This document shows, piece by piece, positions 47,180 to 60,405 of a DNA stretch of 64,000 bases. This stretch comes from Lamellibrachia columna. Its lineage: Eukaryota; Annelida; Polychaeta; Sabellida; Siboglinidae. Every line of letters starts with the position of its first letter. The first letter of the stretch is position 1. The DNA is taken from assembly GCA_963662155.1 (NCBI GenBank), contig OY759262.1, positions 66,109,203-66,173,202 of the forward strand, given 5' to 3'. The notes under the pieces are model-generated. The model did not search any database. It was not told the DNA's origin and worked only from the letters and a program-made list of their open reading frames with translations. The translations under genes were made by a program, and so were the position numbers.

Positions 47180-50100
47180 CAATGTACCATCTCCCAACCA
47201 ACAGTCGTACAATGAGAGAATACTGTCAATGTGCCATCACCCAACCAACAGTCACACAATGGGAGAATACTGTCAATATGCCATCACCCAACCAACAGTC
47301 ACACAATGGGAGAATACTGTCAATGTACCATCACCCACCAACACAGTCACACAATGGGAGAATACTGTCAATGTACCATCACCCAACCAACAGTCACACA
47401 ATGAGAGAATACTGTCAATGTACCATCACCCAACCAACAGTCACACAATGAGAGAATACTGTCAATGTACCATCACCCAACCAACAGCCACACAATGGGA
47501 GAATACTGTCAATGTACCATCAATCAACCAACAGCCACACAATGGGAGAATACTGTCAATGTGCCATCACCCAACCAACAGCCACACAATGGGAGAATAC
47601 TGTCAATGTACCATCACCCAACCAACAGCCACACAATGGGAGAATACTGTCAATGTACCATCACCCAACCAACAGTCACACAATGAGAGAATACTGTCAA
47701 TGTACCATCACCCAACCAACACAGTCACACAATGGGAGAATACTGTCAATGTACCTTCACCCAACCAACACAGTCACACAATGGAAGAATACTGTCAATG
47801 TACCATCACCCAACCAACACAGTCACACAATGGAAGAATACTGTCAATGTACCATCACCCAACTAACAGTCACACAATGAGAGAATACTGTCAATGTACC
47901 ATCACCCAACCAACAGCCACACAATGAGAGAATACTGTCAATATGCCATCACCCAACCAACAGCCACACAATGAGAGAATACTGTCAATGTACCATCACC
48001 CAACCAACACAGTCACACAATGGGAGAATACTGTCAATGTACCATCACCCAACCAACAGCCACACAATGGGAGAATACTGTCAATGTACCATCACCCAAC
48101 CAACAGCCATACAATGAGAGAATACTGTCAATGTACCATCACCCAACCAACAGCCACACAATGGGAGAATACTGTCAATGTACCATCACCCAACCAACAC
48201 AGTCACACAATGGGAGAATACTGTCAATGTACCATCACCCAACCAACACAGTCACACAATGGAAGAATACTGTCAATGTACCATAACCCAACCAACACAG
48301 TCACAGTGGAAGAATACTGTCAATGTACCATCACCCAACCAACAGTCACACAGTGGAAGAATACTGTCAATGTACCATCACCCAATCAACAGTCACACAT
48401 TAAGAGAATACTGTCAATGTACCATCACCCAACCAACAGCCACACAATGAGAGAATACTGTCAATGTACCATCACCCAACTAACAGTCACACCATGAGAG
48501 AATACTGTCAATGTACCATCACCCAACCAACAGTCACACAATGAGAGAATACTGTCAATGTACCATCACCCAACTAACAGTCACACATTAAGAGAATACT
48601 GTCGATGTACCATCACCCAACCAACAGCCACACAATGGGAGAATACTGTCAATGTACCATCACCCAACCAACAGCCACACAATGGGAGAATACTGTCAAT
48701 GTACCATCACCCAACCAACAGTCACACAATGAGAGAATACTGTCAATGTACCATCACCCAACTAACAGTCACACAATGAGAGAATACTGTCAATGTACCA
48801 TCACCCAACCAACAGTCACACAATGAGAGAATACTGTCAATGTACCATCACCCAACTAACAGTCACACATTAAGAGAATACTGTCAATGTACCATCACCC
48901 AACCAACAGTCACACATTAAGAGAATACTGTCAATGTACCATCACCCAACTAACAGTCACACAATGAGAGAATACTGTCAATGTACCATCACCCAACCAA
49001 CACAGTCACACAATGGGAGAATACTGTCAATGTACCATCACCCAACCAACACAGTCACACAATGGAAGAATACTGTCAATGTACCATCACCCAACTAACA
49101 GTCACACATTAAGAGAATACTGTCAATGTACCATCACCCAACCAACAGCCACACAATGGGAGAATACTGTCAATGTACCATCACCCAACCAACACAGTCA
49201 CACAATGGGAGAATACTGTCAATGTACCATCACCCAACCAACACAGTCACACAGTGGAAGAATACTGTCAATGTACCATCACCCAACTAACAGTCACACA
49301 TTAAGAGAATACTGTCAATGTACCATAACCCAACCAACAGTCACACCATGAGAGAATAAGGTCAATGTACCATCACCCAACCAACAGTCACACAGTGAGA
49401 GAATACTGTCAATGTACCATCACCCAACCAACAGTCATACAATGAGAGAATACTGTCAATGTACCATCACCCAACTAACAGTCACACAATGAGAGAATAC
49501 TGTCAATGTACCATCACCCAACCAACAGCCACACAATGAGAGAATACTGTCAATGTACCATCACCCAACCAACAGCCACACAATGAGAGAATACTGTCAA
49601 TGTACCATCACCCAACCAACAGTCATATAATGAGAGAATACTGTCAATGTACCATCACCCAACCAACAGTCACACAATGAGAGAATACTGTCAATGTACC
49701 ATCACCCAACCAACAGTCATACAATGAGAGAATACTGTCAATGTACCATCACCCAACCAACAGTCATACAATGAGAGAATACTGTCAATGTACCATCACC
49801 CAACTAACAGTCACACAATGAGAGAATACTGTCAATGTACCATCACCCAACCAACACAGTCACACAATGGAAGAATACTGTCAATGTACCATCACCCAAC
49901 CAACAGCCACACAATGGGAGAATATTGTCAATGTGCCATCACCCAACCAACAGTCACACAATGAGAGAATACTGTCAATGTACCATCACCCAACCAACAC
50001 AGTCACACAATGGAAGAATACTGTCAATGTACCATCACCCAACCAACACAGTCATACAATGAGAGAATACTGTCAATGTACCATCACCCAACCAACAGTC

Positions 50101-52235
50101 ACACAATGAGAGAATACTGTCAATGTACCATCACCCAACTAACAGTCACACAATGAGAGAATACTGTCAATGTACCATCACCCAACTAACAGTCACACAA
50201 TGAGAGAATACTGTCAATGTACCATCACCCAACCAACAGTCACACCATGAGAGAATACTGTCAATGTACCATCACCCAACCAACAGTCACACAATGAGAG
50301 AATACTGTCAATGTACCATCACCCAACCAACAGCCACACAATGAGAGAATACTGTCAATGTACCATCACCCAACCAACAGCCACACAATGGGAGAATACT
50401 GTCAATGTACCATCACCCAACTAACAGTCACACAATGAGAGAATACTGTCAATGTACCATCACCCAACCAACACAGTCACACAATGGAAGAATACTGTCA
50501 ATGTACCATCACCCAACCAACAGCCACACAATGAGAGAATACTGTCAATGTACCATCACCCAACCAACAGCCACACAATGGGAGAATACTGTCAATGTAC
50601 CATCACCCAACTAACAGTCACACAATGAGAGAATACTGTCAATGTACCATCACCCAACCAACACAGTCCACAATGGAAGAATACTGTCAATGTACCATCA
50701 CCCAACCAACACAGTCACACAGTGGAAGAATACTGTCAATGTAACATCACCCAACTAACAGTCACACATTAAGAGAATACTGTCAATGTACCATCACCCA
50801 ACCAACAGCCACACAATGGGAGAATACTGTCAATGTACCATCACCCAACCAACAGCCACACAATGAGAGAATACTGTCAATGTACCATCACCCAACCAAC
50901 ACAGTCACACAATGGGAGAATACTGTCAATGTACCATCACCCAACCAACACAGTCACACAGTGGAAGAATACTGTCAATGTACCATCACCCAACCAACAG
51001 TCACACAGTGGAAGAATACTGTCAATGTACCATCACCCAACTAACAGTCACACATTAAGAGAATACTGTCAATGTACCATCACCCAACCAACAGCCACAC
51101 AATGGGAGAATACTGTCAATGTACCATCACCCAACCAACAGCCACACAATGAGAGAATACTGTCAATGTACCATCACCCAACCAACACAGTCACACAATG
51201 GGAGAATACTGTCAATGTACCATCACCCAACCAACACAGTCACACAGTGGAAGAATACTGTCAATGTACCATCACCCAACCAACAGTCACACAGTGGAAG
51301 AATACTGTCAATGTACCATCACCCAACTAACAGTCACACATTAAGAGAATACTGTCAATGTACCATCACCCAACCAACAGTCACACCATGAGAGAATACT
51401 GTCAATGTACCATCACCCAACCAACAGTCACACAATGAGAGAATACTGTCAATGTACCATCACCCAACCAACAGTCATACAATGAGAGAATACTGTCAAT
51501 GTACCATCACCCAACTAACAGTCACACAATGAGAGAATACTGTCAATGTACCATCACCCAACTAACAGTCACACAATGAGAGAATACTGTCAATGTACCA
51601 TCACCCAACCAACAGTCACACAATGAGAGAATACTGTCAATGTACCATCACCCAACTAACAGTCACACAATGAGAGAATACTGTCAATGTACCATCACCC
51701 AACCAACAGTCACACCATGAGAGAATACTGTCAATGTACCATCACCCAACCAACAGTCACACAATGAGAGAATACTGTCAATGTACCATCACCCAACAGT
51801 CACACAATGAGAGAATACTGTTAATGTGACATCACCCAACCAACAGTCACACAATGAGAGAATACTGTCAATGTACCATCACCCAACCAACAGTCACACA
51901 ATGAGAGAATACTGTCAATGTACCATCACCCAACTAACAGTCACACAATGAGAGAATACTGTCAATGTACCATCACCCAACCAACAGTCACACCATGAGA
52001 GAATACTGTCAATGTACCATCACCCAACCAACAGTCACACAATGAGAGAATACTGTCAATGTACCATCACCCAACCAACAGTCACACCATGAGAGAATAC
52101 TGTCAATGTACCATCACCCAACCAACAGTCACACAATGAGAGAATACTGTCAATGTACCATCACCCAACAGTCACACAATGAGAGAATACTGTTAATGTG
52201 ACATCACCCAACCAACAGTCACACAATGAGAGAAT
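47180..52235. repeat. 47-bp minisatellite, about 107 copies
   Basis: The unit contains ACCATCACCCAACCAACAGT, CACACAATGAGAGAATACTG and TCAATGT. Variants (CAACACAGT +2, GGGAGA, GGAAGA, ACATTAAGA, CCAACTAAC) recur in ordered blocks; for example the block near 50640-51060 is repeated near 50940-51350. That is evidence for unequal exchange of multi-unit blocks. Confidence 0.97.
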
Positions 52236-52368
52236 ACTGGCCTTGGATGTATAACGGCTGTCAATAAAATACTTTCTTCGTAAACTGGGTCAAGTACAAC
52301 CACATGCACCATTGTGTGACTAGTTACATGTGATGGGTGCCCAACAAGTGAAAGTTTTAGATCCTTAC

Positions 52369-52450
52369 TGTTGAGTTTAGGTTTGCAGTGTTCCAGAAAT
52401 GTGTCCAGGATCACTTGTAGAAGGTTGAGCTCTGTCACCAGCATGCGGGC
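52369..52450 (-). CDS. UBR2: UBR2-like exon, ARMLVTEL block
   Basis: Reads ARMLVTELNLLQVILDTFLE then HCKPKLN, matching ARMLITEENL...I..TF..H in UBR2. The acceptor is TTGTGTTACAG, the donor AACA|GTAAGG. It is phase 0 at the start, so it joins FTVPTL or FTVPSL of either alternative exon. The adjoining array repeats its acceptor in frame. Confidence 0.94.
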
Positions 52451-52451
52451 C

Positions 52452-52620
52452 TGTAACACAACAATTGTCACAACACGGGCCTGCAACACAACAATTGTCA
52501 CAATACGGGTCTGCAACAAAATTTTTTTCACAATACAGGCCTGCAACACAACAATTGTCACCATACTGGCCTGCAACACAACAATTGTCACAATACGGGT
52601 CTGCAACACAACAATTAGGG
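52452..52620. repeat. 30-bp repeat carrying an in-frame ladder of 3' splice sites, 5-6 copies
   Basis: On the gene strand the unit reads ATTGTTGTGTTGCAG then GCCCGTATTGTGACA. The true junction is ATTGTTGTGTTACAG then GCCCGCATGCTGGTG. The length is ten codons, and the frame stays open into the exon (unit ARVVTIVVLQ before ARMLVTEL). Upstream copies would add ten residues each. Confidence 0.92.
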
Positions 52621-53254
52621 GTAAGACCACTGTTGACCTTCCTGTTTATTGTTTCACACGAATGTAGGACATATTAAATTACAATATGTGAATTTAAACA
52701 ATTTATATGATGCGACATAAGTGGAATTGAGCAGGCATATTCACAGGTTTGTTTGTAGAAGCTATTGGCTGTGAAATGGTGCATTTTTTTGAGAGTTTAG
52801 CAGGCAGAGGGATTTATGGGAATTTTTCTGCTATGGGCCACATCGACGCATGAATACATGGCTATTTTTGTCAAACTTTACGGGCATTTTTTATGGACAC
52901 GTTTTCTTATAATCAGACAAAACGTTAACATAGCCATCAATGCAATTCTCTACTGTGGTCTGCCCCCTGTAACACTGCTGTAACAATCTCACGGTCATTC
53001 CTTTCTTCCAAGTCTTCTATTTGGATATTATGTGATTTTAATTTACATCTTTTTCAAGTGGCCTTTATAAAACCAATATTGTAGAGAGCAACAATGACTT
53101 GTTAATAACACGGACCTTTTTTATTTAACATATTTAACTTATTTCAACATTGTTAGCCCCTTTGAGCTGGTTTTTATAATGAACAATACATTTTTGTTTC
53201 AGCTAACAGCTATAATAAAATGACTGCAGTTGTGATGCTAGCAGTGTTAAACAG
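52621..53254. other. Unique AT-rich intron sequence
   Basis: No feature recognised. Confidence 0.55.
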
Positions 53255-53575
53255 TTAAGTACTGTAACAACACAGTAAGTGTACACTATGTAACAATACT
53301 GTACTGTAACAACACAGTAAGTGTACACTATGTAACAATTCTGTACTGTAACAACACAGTAAGTGTACACTACGTAACAATTCTGTACTGTAACAACACA
53401 GTAAGTGTACACTACGTAACAATTCTGTACTGTAACAACACAGTAAGTGTACACTATGTAACAATACTGTACTGTAACAACACAGTAAGTGTACACTATG
53501 TAACAATTCTGTACTGTAACAACACAGTAAGTGTACACTACGTAACAATTCTGCACTGTAACGATACAGTCTATT
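53255..53575. repeat. 42-bp tandem repeat, 7-8 copies
   Basis: The unit contains GTACTGTAACAACACAGTAA, GTGTACACTATGTAACAATA and CT. It is open on the minus strand because 42 is a multiple of three. Confidence 0.94.
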
Positions 53576-53754
53576 TGTCATTCTTTTTCTTTTTAAGGTG
53601 TTTTTGTGAACATATTTTGTTTATTCACACATTATTTGTTTTGACTGTAAATTTACACAGTAGATAAGTTAAACAGTTCACGTTTGTCCGCTGCTTGTAT
53701 CCTCAGCACACTGAGGCTAGGTAGGACATAGGAGGAAGAAAGAAGAACATTGCC

Positions 53755-53960
53755 ACCACTGTCCTGACTGCTGACACAACTGCCCTGACTGCTGACACCA
53801 CTACCCTGACTGCTGACACAACAGCCCTGACTGCTGACACCACTGCCCCGATTGCTGACACAACTTCCCTGACTGCTGGCACAACTGCCCTGACTGCTGA
53901 CACCACTGCCCTGACTGCTGACACCACTGCCCTGACTGCCGACACAACTGCTGACACCAG
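53755..53960. repeat. 21-bp tandem repeat, about 10 copies
   Basis: The unit is CTGACTGCTGACACCACTGC plus C. It begins about 40 bp downstream of the donor of the exon at 53999. Confidence 0.94.
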
Positions 53961-53998
53961 CTCCCAGTGCGAGGTGCAGAGAAACCAGAAACACCTAC

Positions 53999-54097
53999 CA
54001 AGCTCGGAACGGTAAATATTTGCACAGAACAGGAAGTGGCTGACACTGGGCGCAAATGGTCGTCTTTTACGAACTCCTGCATGAGTGGCATGTAATG
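53999..54097 (-). CDS. UBR2: UBR2-like alternative exon B (probably mutually exclusive)
   Basis: A 99-nt exon in phase 0 reads HYMPLMQEFVKDDHLRPVSA then TSCSVQIFTVPSL. The acceptor is CTCTCTATTTGTAG, the donor AGCTTG|GTAGGT. It is 17 of 33 residues identical, without gaps, to the exon at 54150. Either exon can link FSK (56130) to ARMLVTEL (52369). The segment is helical scaffold downstream of the ClpS-like domain. Confidence 0.88.
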
Positions 54098-54149
54098 CTA
54101 CAAATAGAGAGAGAAAATGGTCACGACTGGCTCCAGTGATGACACCTAC

Positions 54150-54248
54150 CAGCGTCGGGACGGTGAACATCTGCACTGATTCGGCGACAGCGCAAACCGA
54201 GTGGTCATGGTCGTCGTCGATAAAGCATTTCATGAGTGCTGGGTACAT
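54150..54248 (-). CDS. UBR2: UBR2-like alternative exon A (probably mutually exclusive)
   Basis: A 99-nt exon in phase 0 reads MYPALMKCFIDDDHDHSVCA then VAESVQMFTVPTL. FTVPTLAR.L is the family motif. The acceptor is TTTGTTCTCCACTAG, the donor ACGCTG|GTAGGT. Its first codon is ATG, but it is internal and not a start site. Only 52 nt separate its donor from the next acceptor, which may be too little room to splice both exons together. Confidence 0.9.
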
Positions 54249-54574
54249 CTAGTGGAGAACAAAGTGTCACATGCGTCACGCTGCCGTCACACGGCTTTAA
54301 TCTACATTATACAAATATCATTCATTCAGATGGACCAGTAACTGATACATATAAAACTCTTAAAATATTTTGATCAAATATCTTTGTTTTCATCGACAGA
54401 CCGACGTCTCTATGGTCATGTCACAAGACCTTGGTCATGTGACACGCTACACACAAGGATTGGGGGAGATACTGGCTGATGCTAATATCAGAGATGTCAA
54501 TTTCCAACCATAAGTCATAGTAATGATGTCATGGCAAAGCCCCGCTGGGGGTCATGGCAAACATTGAAGGTGTT
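54249..54574. other. Unique intron sequence
   Basis: No feature recognised. Confidence 0.55.
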
Positions 54575-54690
54575 TGCGGAGGAGTGTACGGGGGTATCCA
54601 TTCTCCCACTGGGGGAGTGTATGGGGGTATCCACTCTCCCATTGGGGGAGTGTATGGGGGTATCCACTCTCCCATTGTATGGGGGTTGGT
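54575..54690. repeat. 33-bp tandem repeat, 3 copies
   Basis: The unit contains GGAGTGTATGGGGGTATCCA plus CTCTCCCATTGGG. Confidence 0.9.
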
Positions 54691-56129
54691 CAAAATGGTT
54701 GGTCAAAATAAAGTTTTTTTTTTAAATATAAATAATTTTCACTGGCTTTCATTCCAAAAACAAAATGTGCATAAAAATAATCATTATCAAAAACATGTAG
54801 TACACAACAGAACTGATGTGCATGTATGCAAATAATGTACACTGCAACGTGCCACACATGTATTTTAAAGTATACATTTTAACATAGTTAACAGTGATCA
54901 AGTGTGATCCTTTATGAAGAACACAAGAAGACATATCATGACTACCATCCATGTAGTTCAGACAAATATGGACCTCGTAACTGCCATACCCGCGTAACAC
55001 ATAAATATTATCAGTCACGAGGAATAGAAATTATATCAATGTCATAACTATATAATTATGTTGCTCAGGCAAACATTTTAACATAACATATTAACACATG
55101 TACTGTGTGAACACTCGCCCCAAGTCCAGCTTTCACCAATGTTATCGCGGTATACTCGATGAGCAATAATTGGCCAATACTAGTCACACACATTACATTT
55201 TGATTCAAAGTTCGTCTTCTTAGTAATTTCCAAGTATCATCGATGATAATGATAGTAAATGTATTGATTATGTAAGAATATAGATTTGGTATACCTTAGA
55301 TGTGTGAATCTGAGTTATATATTGAGATATATACTGTGAATCTGAGTTATATATTGAGATTCATGCATAAAAAAGTTGATAACAGCTTTGAAACCGCTCT
55401 CGCGAACGCCGGGCTGATCATTTCCAGTGCTAGCATGAATGAATGCATAGTAAAACCGACATAATTTATAGTAGAAATATGCTAATTAGAAACTTTATGA
55501 TCACTGATTGGCTGGCGGCTGGGAGAGGTCAGTAGGGACTGGGAAACTACGGCTGTTGACAATACCAACATGGACAAAATTATATTTTGATAGGCATGGG
55601 AAGCGTAATTATTAATTGACACATCATAATAGCATAATTGAGGGCCAAATAGTATGGCCAAATCGTAATGGTTGGCATCTCTGTAAAATATTGTTCTCTA
55701 CATGCATTATACTATCTCTCTGTCTAATATATTGTTCTATACATGCATTACATTTTCTTTAATATATTGTTCTATAACAATATATATATTTTTTTATATA
55801 TGCATTATACTATCTCTGTCTAATATAGTTTTCTATACATGCATTTTACTATCTCTCTGTCTAATATATTGTTCTGTACAAGTCAACTCAGATAACAATC
55901 ATGGATTTCAATTATCATGATATCAGCTGGACATTTGTAAACCACCACTGTGTGTGCATGTGTGTACGTGTGTGTGCACGTGCGCACGCGCGTGTGTGAG
56001 CATCTTTTTAATTTTAACCAGTAAAGTTACAACTATTACACGGTTGACATGTTAGTGTCATCCAAGCTTGTCTGTCATGAACACAATAAGGTTGTGTAGA
56101 ATTTGCTTTGAGAAAGAAAAACAAGTCAC
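54691..56129. other. Unique AT-rich intron sequence
   Basis: About 1.4 kb without a recognisable element. Small features are short repeats of TCTAATATATTGTTCTATAC at 55690-55880 and an alternating GT/GC run near 55950-56000. Confidence 0.6.
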
Positions 56130-56181
56130 CTTAGAGAAGAGTACAGCAAACTGTTTCTTGCATTCTTGGTGTTTAAGAATT
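56130..56181 (-). CDS. UBR2: UBR2-like short exon
   Basis: Reads ILKHQECKKQFAVLFSK, matching the family (L/M)..LKYKKLFAVRFAK. The acceptor is TTGTCATTTCAG, the donor TCTAAG|GTGACT. It completes a Gly codon from the exon at 57935 and ends in phase 0 before the alternative pair. Confidence 0.9.
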
Positions 56182-56289
56182 CTGAAATGACAACAACAAA
56201 TAAAAGGTAAATGATAAACAATGAACAAGTAAATAGAATCAAACATAGGTAGATCATTCTTAATCACTTTCTGACACACTCACTTGTTC

Positions 56290-57862
56290 AGGTTAAGTTG
56301 TGATCCTGATCTCTCCTGACACTGACTCTCCAACGTGTCCTCCGTGTGTCACTCTGACACTGACTCTCCAACGTGTCCTCCGTGTGTCACTCTGACACTG
56401 ACTCTCCAACGTGTCCTCCGTGTGTCACTCTGACACTGACTCTACAACGTGTCCTCCGTGTGTCACTCTGACATTGACTCTACAACGTGTCCTCCGTGTG
56501 TCACTCTGACACTGACTCTACAAAGTGTTCTCCGTGTGTCACTCTGACTCTACAACGTGTCCTCCGTGTGTCACTCTGACACTGACTCTACAAAGTGTTC
56601 TCCGTGTGTCACTCTGACTCTACAACGTGTCCTCCGTGTGTCACTCTGACACTGACTCTCCAATGTGTCCTCCGTGTGTCTCTCTGACAGACTCTCCAAC
56701 GTGTCCTACGTGTGTCACTCTGACAATGACTCTCCAACGTGTCCTCCGTGTGTCTCTCTGACACTGACTCTCCAACGTGTCCTCCGTGTGTCTCTCTGAC
56801 ACTGACTCTCCAACTTGTCCTCCGTGTGTCACTCTGACACTGACTCTACAACGTGTCCTCCGTGTGTCACTCTGACATTGACTCTACAACGTGTCCTCCG
56901 TGTGTCACTCCGAAACTGACTCTACAACGTGTCCTCCGTGTGTCACTCTGACATTGACTCTACAACGTGTCCTCCGTGTGTCACTCTGACACTGACTCTA
57001 CAACGTGTCCTCCGTGTGTCACTCTGACACTGACTCTACAACGTGTCCTCCGTGTGTCACTCTGACAATGACTCTACAACGTGTCCTCCATGTGTCACTC
57101 TGACACTGACTCTACAACGTGTCCTCCGTGTGTCACTCTGACACTGACTCTACAATGTATCCTCCGTGTGTCACTCTGACACTGACTCTACAACGTATCC
57201 TCCATGTGTCACTCTGACACTGACTCTACAATGTATCCTCCGTGTGTCACTCTGACACTGACTCTACAATGTATCCTCCGTGTGTCACTCTGACACTGAC
57301 TCTACAATGTATCCTCCATGTGTCACTCTGACACTGACTCTACAACGTATCCTCCATGTGTCACTCTGACACTGACTCTACAACGTGTCCTCCGTGTGTC
57401 ACTCTGACACTGACTCTACAATGTATCCTCCGTGTGTCTCTCTGACACTGACTCTACAATGTATCCTCCGTGTGTCACTCTGACACTGACTCTACAACGT
57501 GTCCTCCGTGTGTCACTCTGACACTGACTCTACAATGTATCCTCCGTGTGTCACTCTGACACTGACTCTACAACGTGTCCTCCGTGTGTCACTCTGACAC
57601 TGACTCTACAATGTATCCTCCGTGTGTCACTCTGACACTGACTCTACAACGTGTCCTCCGTGTGTCACTTTGACACTGACTCTACAATGTATCCTCCGTG
57701 TGTCACTCTGACACTGACTCTACAATGTATCCTCCGTGTGTCTCTCTGACACTGACTCTACAACGTGTCCTCTGTGTGTCACTCTGACACTGACTCTACA
57801 ATGTGTCCTCCGTGTGTCACTCTGACACTGACTCTACAATGTGTCCTCCATGTGTCACTCTG
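56290..57862. repeat. 38-bp minisatellite, about 41 copies
   Basis: The unit contains GACTCTACAACGTGTCCTCC plus GTGTGTCACTCTGACACT. Variants ACGTGTCC, ATGTATCC and CATGTGTC alternate. Two short units lacking GACACT occur near 56545-56630. Confidence 0.95.
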
Positions 57863-57934
57863 TCCCATTTATTTGTTGTTGCATTAAAACCAACAAATGA
57901 ACTGACAGTCAAAAGAGAAGTTGAAACAACTTAC

Positions 57935-57971
57935 CCGGCCATGAACAGCTGATGACTTTGTATTCTGGCAG
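57935..57971 (-). CDS. UBR2: UBR2-like 37-nt micro-exon
   Basis: Reads ARIQSHQLFMA with split codons at both ends. The family block is (A/V)RSQLH.LFM.SLL.DLKYKKLF. The acceptor is GTCTTCTGTGCAG, the donor GGCCGG|GTAAGT. Exact phase agreement with 60767 (AAA G) and 56181 (A ATT) supports it despite its size. Confidence 0.88.
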
Positions 57972-57974
57972 CTG

Positions 57975-60405
57975 CACAGAAGACAAACATTTAGAGCAGA
58001 CAGCTTCAATAGAGACAGTACAAGGTCAATGAGAATAGAAGACAAACTTATAGAGTAGACAGCTTCAATAGAGACAGTCCAAGGTCAATGAGAATAGAAG
58101 ACAAACTTACAGAGTAGACAGCTTTACTAGAGACAGTATAAGGTCAATGAGAATAGAAGACAAACTTATAGAGTAGACAGCTTTACTAGAGACAGTATAA
58201 GGTCAATGAGAATAGAAGACAAACTTACAGAGTAGACAGCTTTACTAGAGACAGTATCAGGTCAATGAGAATAGAAGACAAACTTATATAGAGTAGACAG
58301 CTTTACTAGAGACAGTATAAGGTCAATGAGAATAGAAGACAAACTTATAGAGTAGACAGCTTCAATAGCGACAGTACAAGGTCAATGAGAATAGAAGACA
58401 AACTTATATAGAGTAGACAGCTTTACTAGAGACAGTATAAGGTCAATGAGAATAGAAGACAAACTTATAGAGTAGACAGCTTCAATAGAGACAGTACAAG
58501 GTCAATGAGAATAGAAGACAAACTTATAGAGTAGACAGCTTTACTAGAGACAGTATAAGGTCAATGAGAATAGAAGACAAACTTATATAGAGTAGACAGC
58601 TTTACTAGAGACAGTATAAGGTCAATGAGAATAGAAGACAAACTTATAGAGTAGACAGCTTCAATAGAGACAGTACAAGGTCAATGAGAATAGAAGACAA
58701 ACTTATAGAGTAGACAGCTTTACTAGAGACAGTATAAGGTCAATGAGAATAGAAGACAAACTTATAGAGTAGACAGCTTCAATAGAGACAGTATAAGGTC
58801 AATGAGAATAGAAGACAAACTTATAGAGTAGACAGCTTTATTAGAGACAGTATAAGGTCAATGAGAATAGAAGACAAACTTATAGAGTAGACAGCTTCAC
58901 TAGAGACAGTATAAGGTCAATGAGAATAGAAGACAAACGTATAGAGTAGACAGCTTTACTAGAGACAGTATAAGGTCAATGAGAATAGAAGACAAACTTA
59001 TAGAGTAGACAGCTTCAATAGAGACAGTACAAGGTCAATGAGAATAGAAGACAAACTTATAGAGTAGACAGCTTTACTAGAGACAGTATAAGGTCAATGA
59101 GAATAGAAGACAAACTTATAGAGTAGACAGCTTCAATAGAGACAGTACAAGGTCAATGAGAATAGAAGACAAACTTATATAGAGTAGACAGCTTTACTAG
59201 AGACAGTATAAGGTCAATGAGAATAGAAGACAAACTTATAGAGTAGACAGCTTCACTAGAGACAGTATAAGGTCAATGAGAATAGAAGACAAACTTATAG
59301 AGTAGACAGCTTTACTAGAGACAGTATAAGGTCAATGAGAATAGAAGACAAACTTATAGAGTAGACAGCTTCAATAGAGACAGTATAAGGTCAATGAGAA
59401 TAGAAGACAAACTTATATAGAGTAGACAGCTTTACTAGAGACAGTATAAGGTCAATGAGAATAGAAGACAAACTTATAGAGTAGACAGCTTCAATAGAGA
59501 CAGTATAAGGTCAATGAGAATAGAAGACAAACTTATAGAGTAGACAGCTTTACTAGAGACAGTATAAGGTCAATGAGAATAGAAGACAAACTTATAGAGT
59601 AGACAGCTTCACTAGAGACAGTATAAGGTCAATGAGAATAGAAGACAAACTTATAGAGTAGACAGCTTTACTAGAGACAGTATAAGGTCAATGAGAATAG
59701 AAGACAAACTTATAGAGTAGACAGCTTCAATAGAGACAGTATAAGGTCAATGAGAATAGAAGACAAACTTATATAGAGAAGACAGCTTTACTAGAGACAG
59801 TATAAGGTCAATGAGAATAGAAGACAAACTTATAGAGTAGACAGCTTCAATAGAGACAGTATAAGGTCAATGAGAATAGAAGACAAACTTATAGAGTAGA
59901 CAGCTTTACTAGAGACAGTATAAGGTCAATGAGAATAGAAGACAAACTTATAGAGTAGACAGCTTCACTAGAGACAGTATAAGGTCAATGAGAATAGAAG
60001 ACAAACTTATAGAGTAGACAGCTTCAATAGAGACAGTACAAGGTCAATGAGAATAGAAGACAAACTTATATAGAGTAGACAGCTTTACTAGAGACAGTAT
60101 AAGGTCAATGAGAATAGAAGACAAACTTATAGAGTAGACAGCTTCACTAGAGACAGTATAAGGTCAATGAGAAAAGACGAACTTATAGAGTAGACAGCTT
60201 TACTAGAGACAGTACAAGGTCAATGAGAATAGAAGACAAACTTATAGAGTAGACAGCTTTACTAGAGACAGTATAAGGTCAATGAGAATAGAAGACAAAC
60301 TTATAGAGTAGACAGCTTCACTAGAGACAGTATAAGGTCAATGAGAAAAGACGAACTTATAGAGTAGACAGCTTCACTAGAGACAGTATAATGTCAATGA
60401 GAACA
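57975..60405. repeat. 59-bp minisatellite, about 41 copies
   Basis: The unit contains GACAGCTTTACTAGAGACAG, TATAAGGTCAATGAGAATAG and AAGACAAACTTATAGAGTA. Two unit types (TTTACTAG, TTCAATAG) alternate in short patterns, and a TATATAGAG length variant marks some units. It starts within a few bases of the acceptor of the exon at 57935. GTTTGTCTTCT is shared between the true polypyrimidine tract and the unit. Confidence 0.96.

Noticed and set aside
47088..51391. Several 70-280-codon frames with HHPTNSHTM repeats
   Set aside because: They come from the 47-bp array; because 47 is not a multiple of three, the frames cycle through all phases and stop at length variants.
47180..52235. Regular repeats of 47 bp that resemble a CRISPR array
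   Set aside because: There are no unique spacers, units are contiguous, and the setting is a eukaryotic intron.
54150..54248. ATG at the start of alternative exon A as a translation start of a shorter isoform
   Set aside because: It directly follows a good acceptor and joins in phase with FSK upstream. No promoter or 5' leader evidence.
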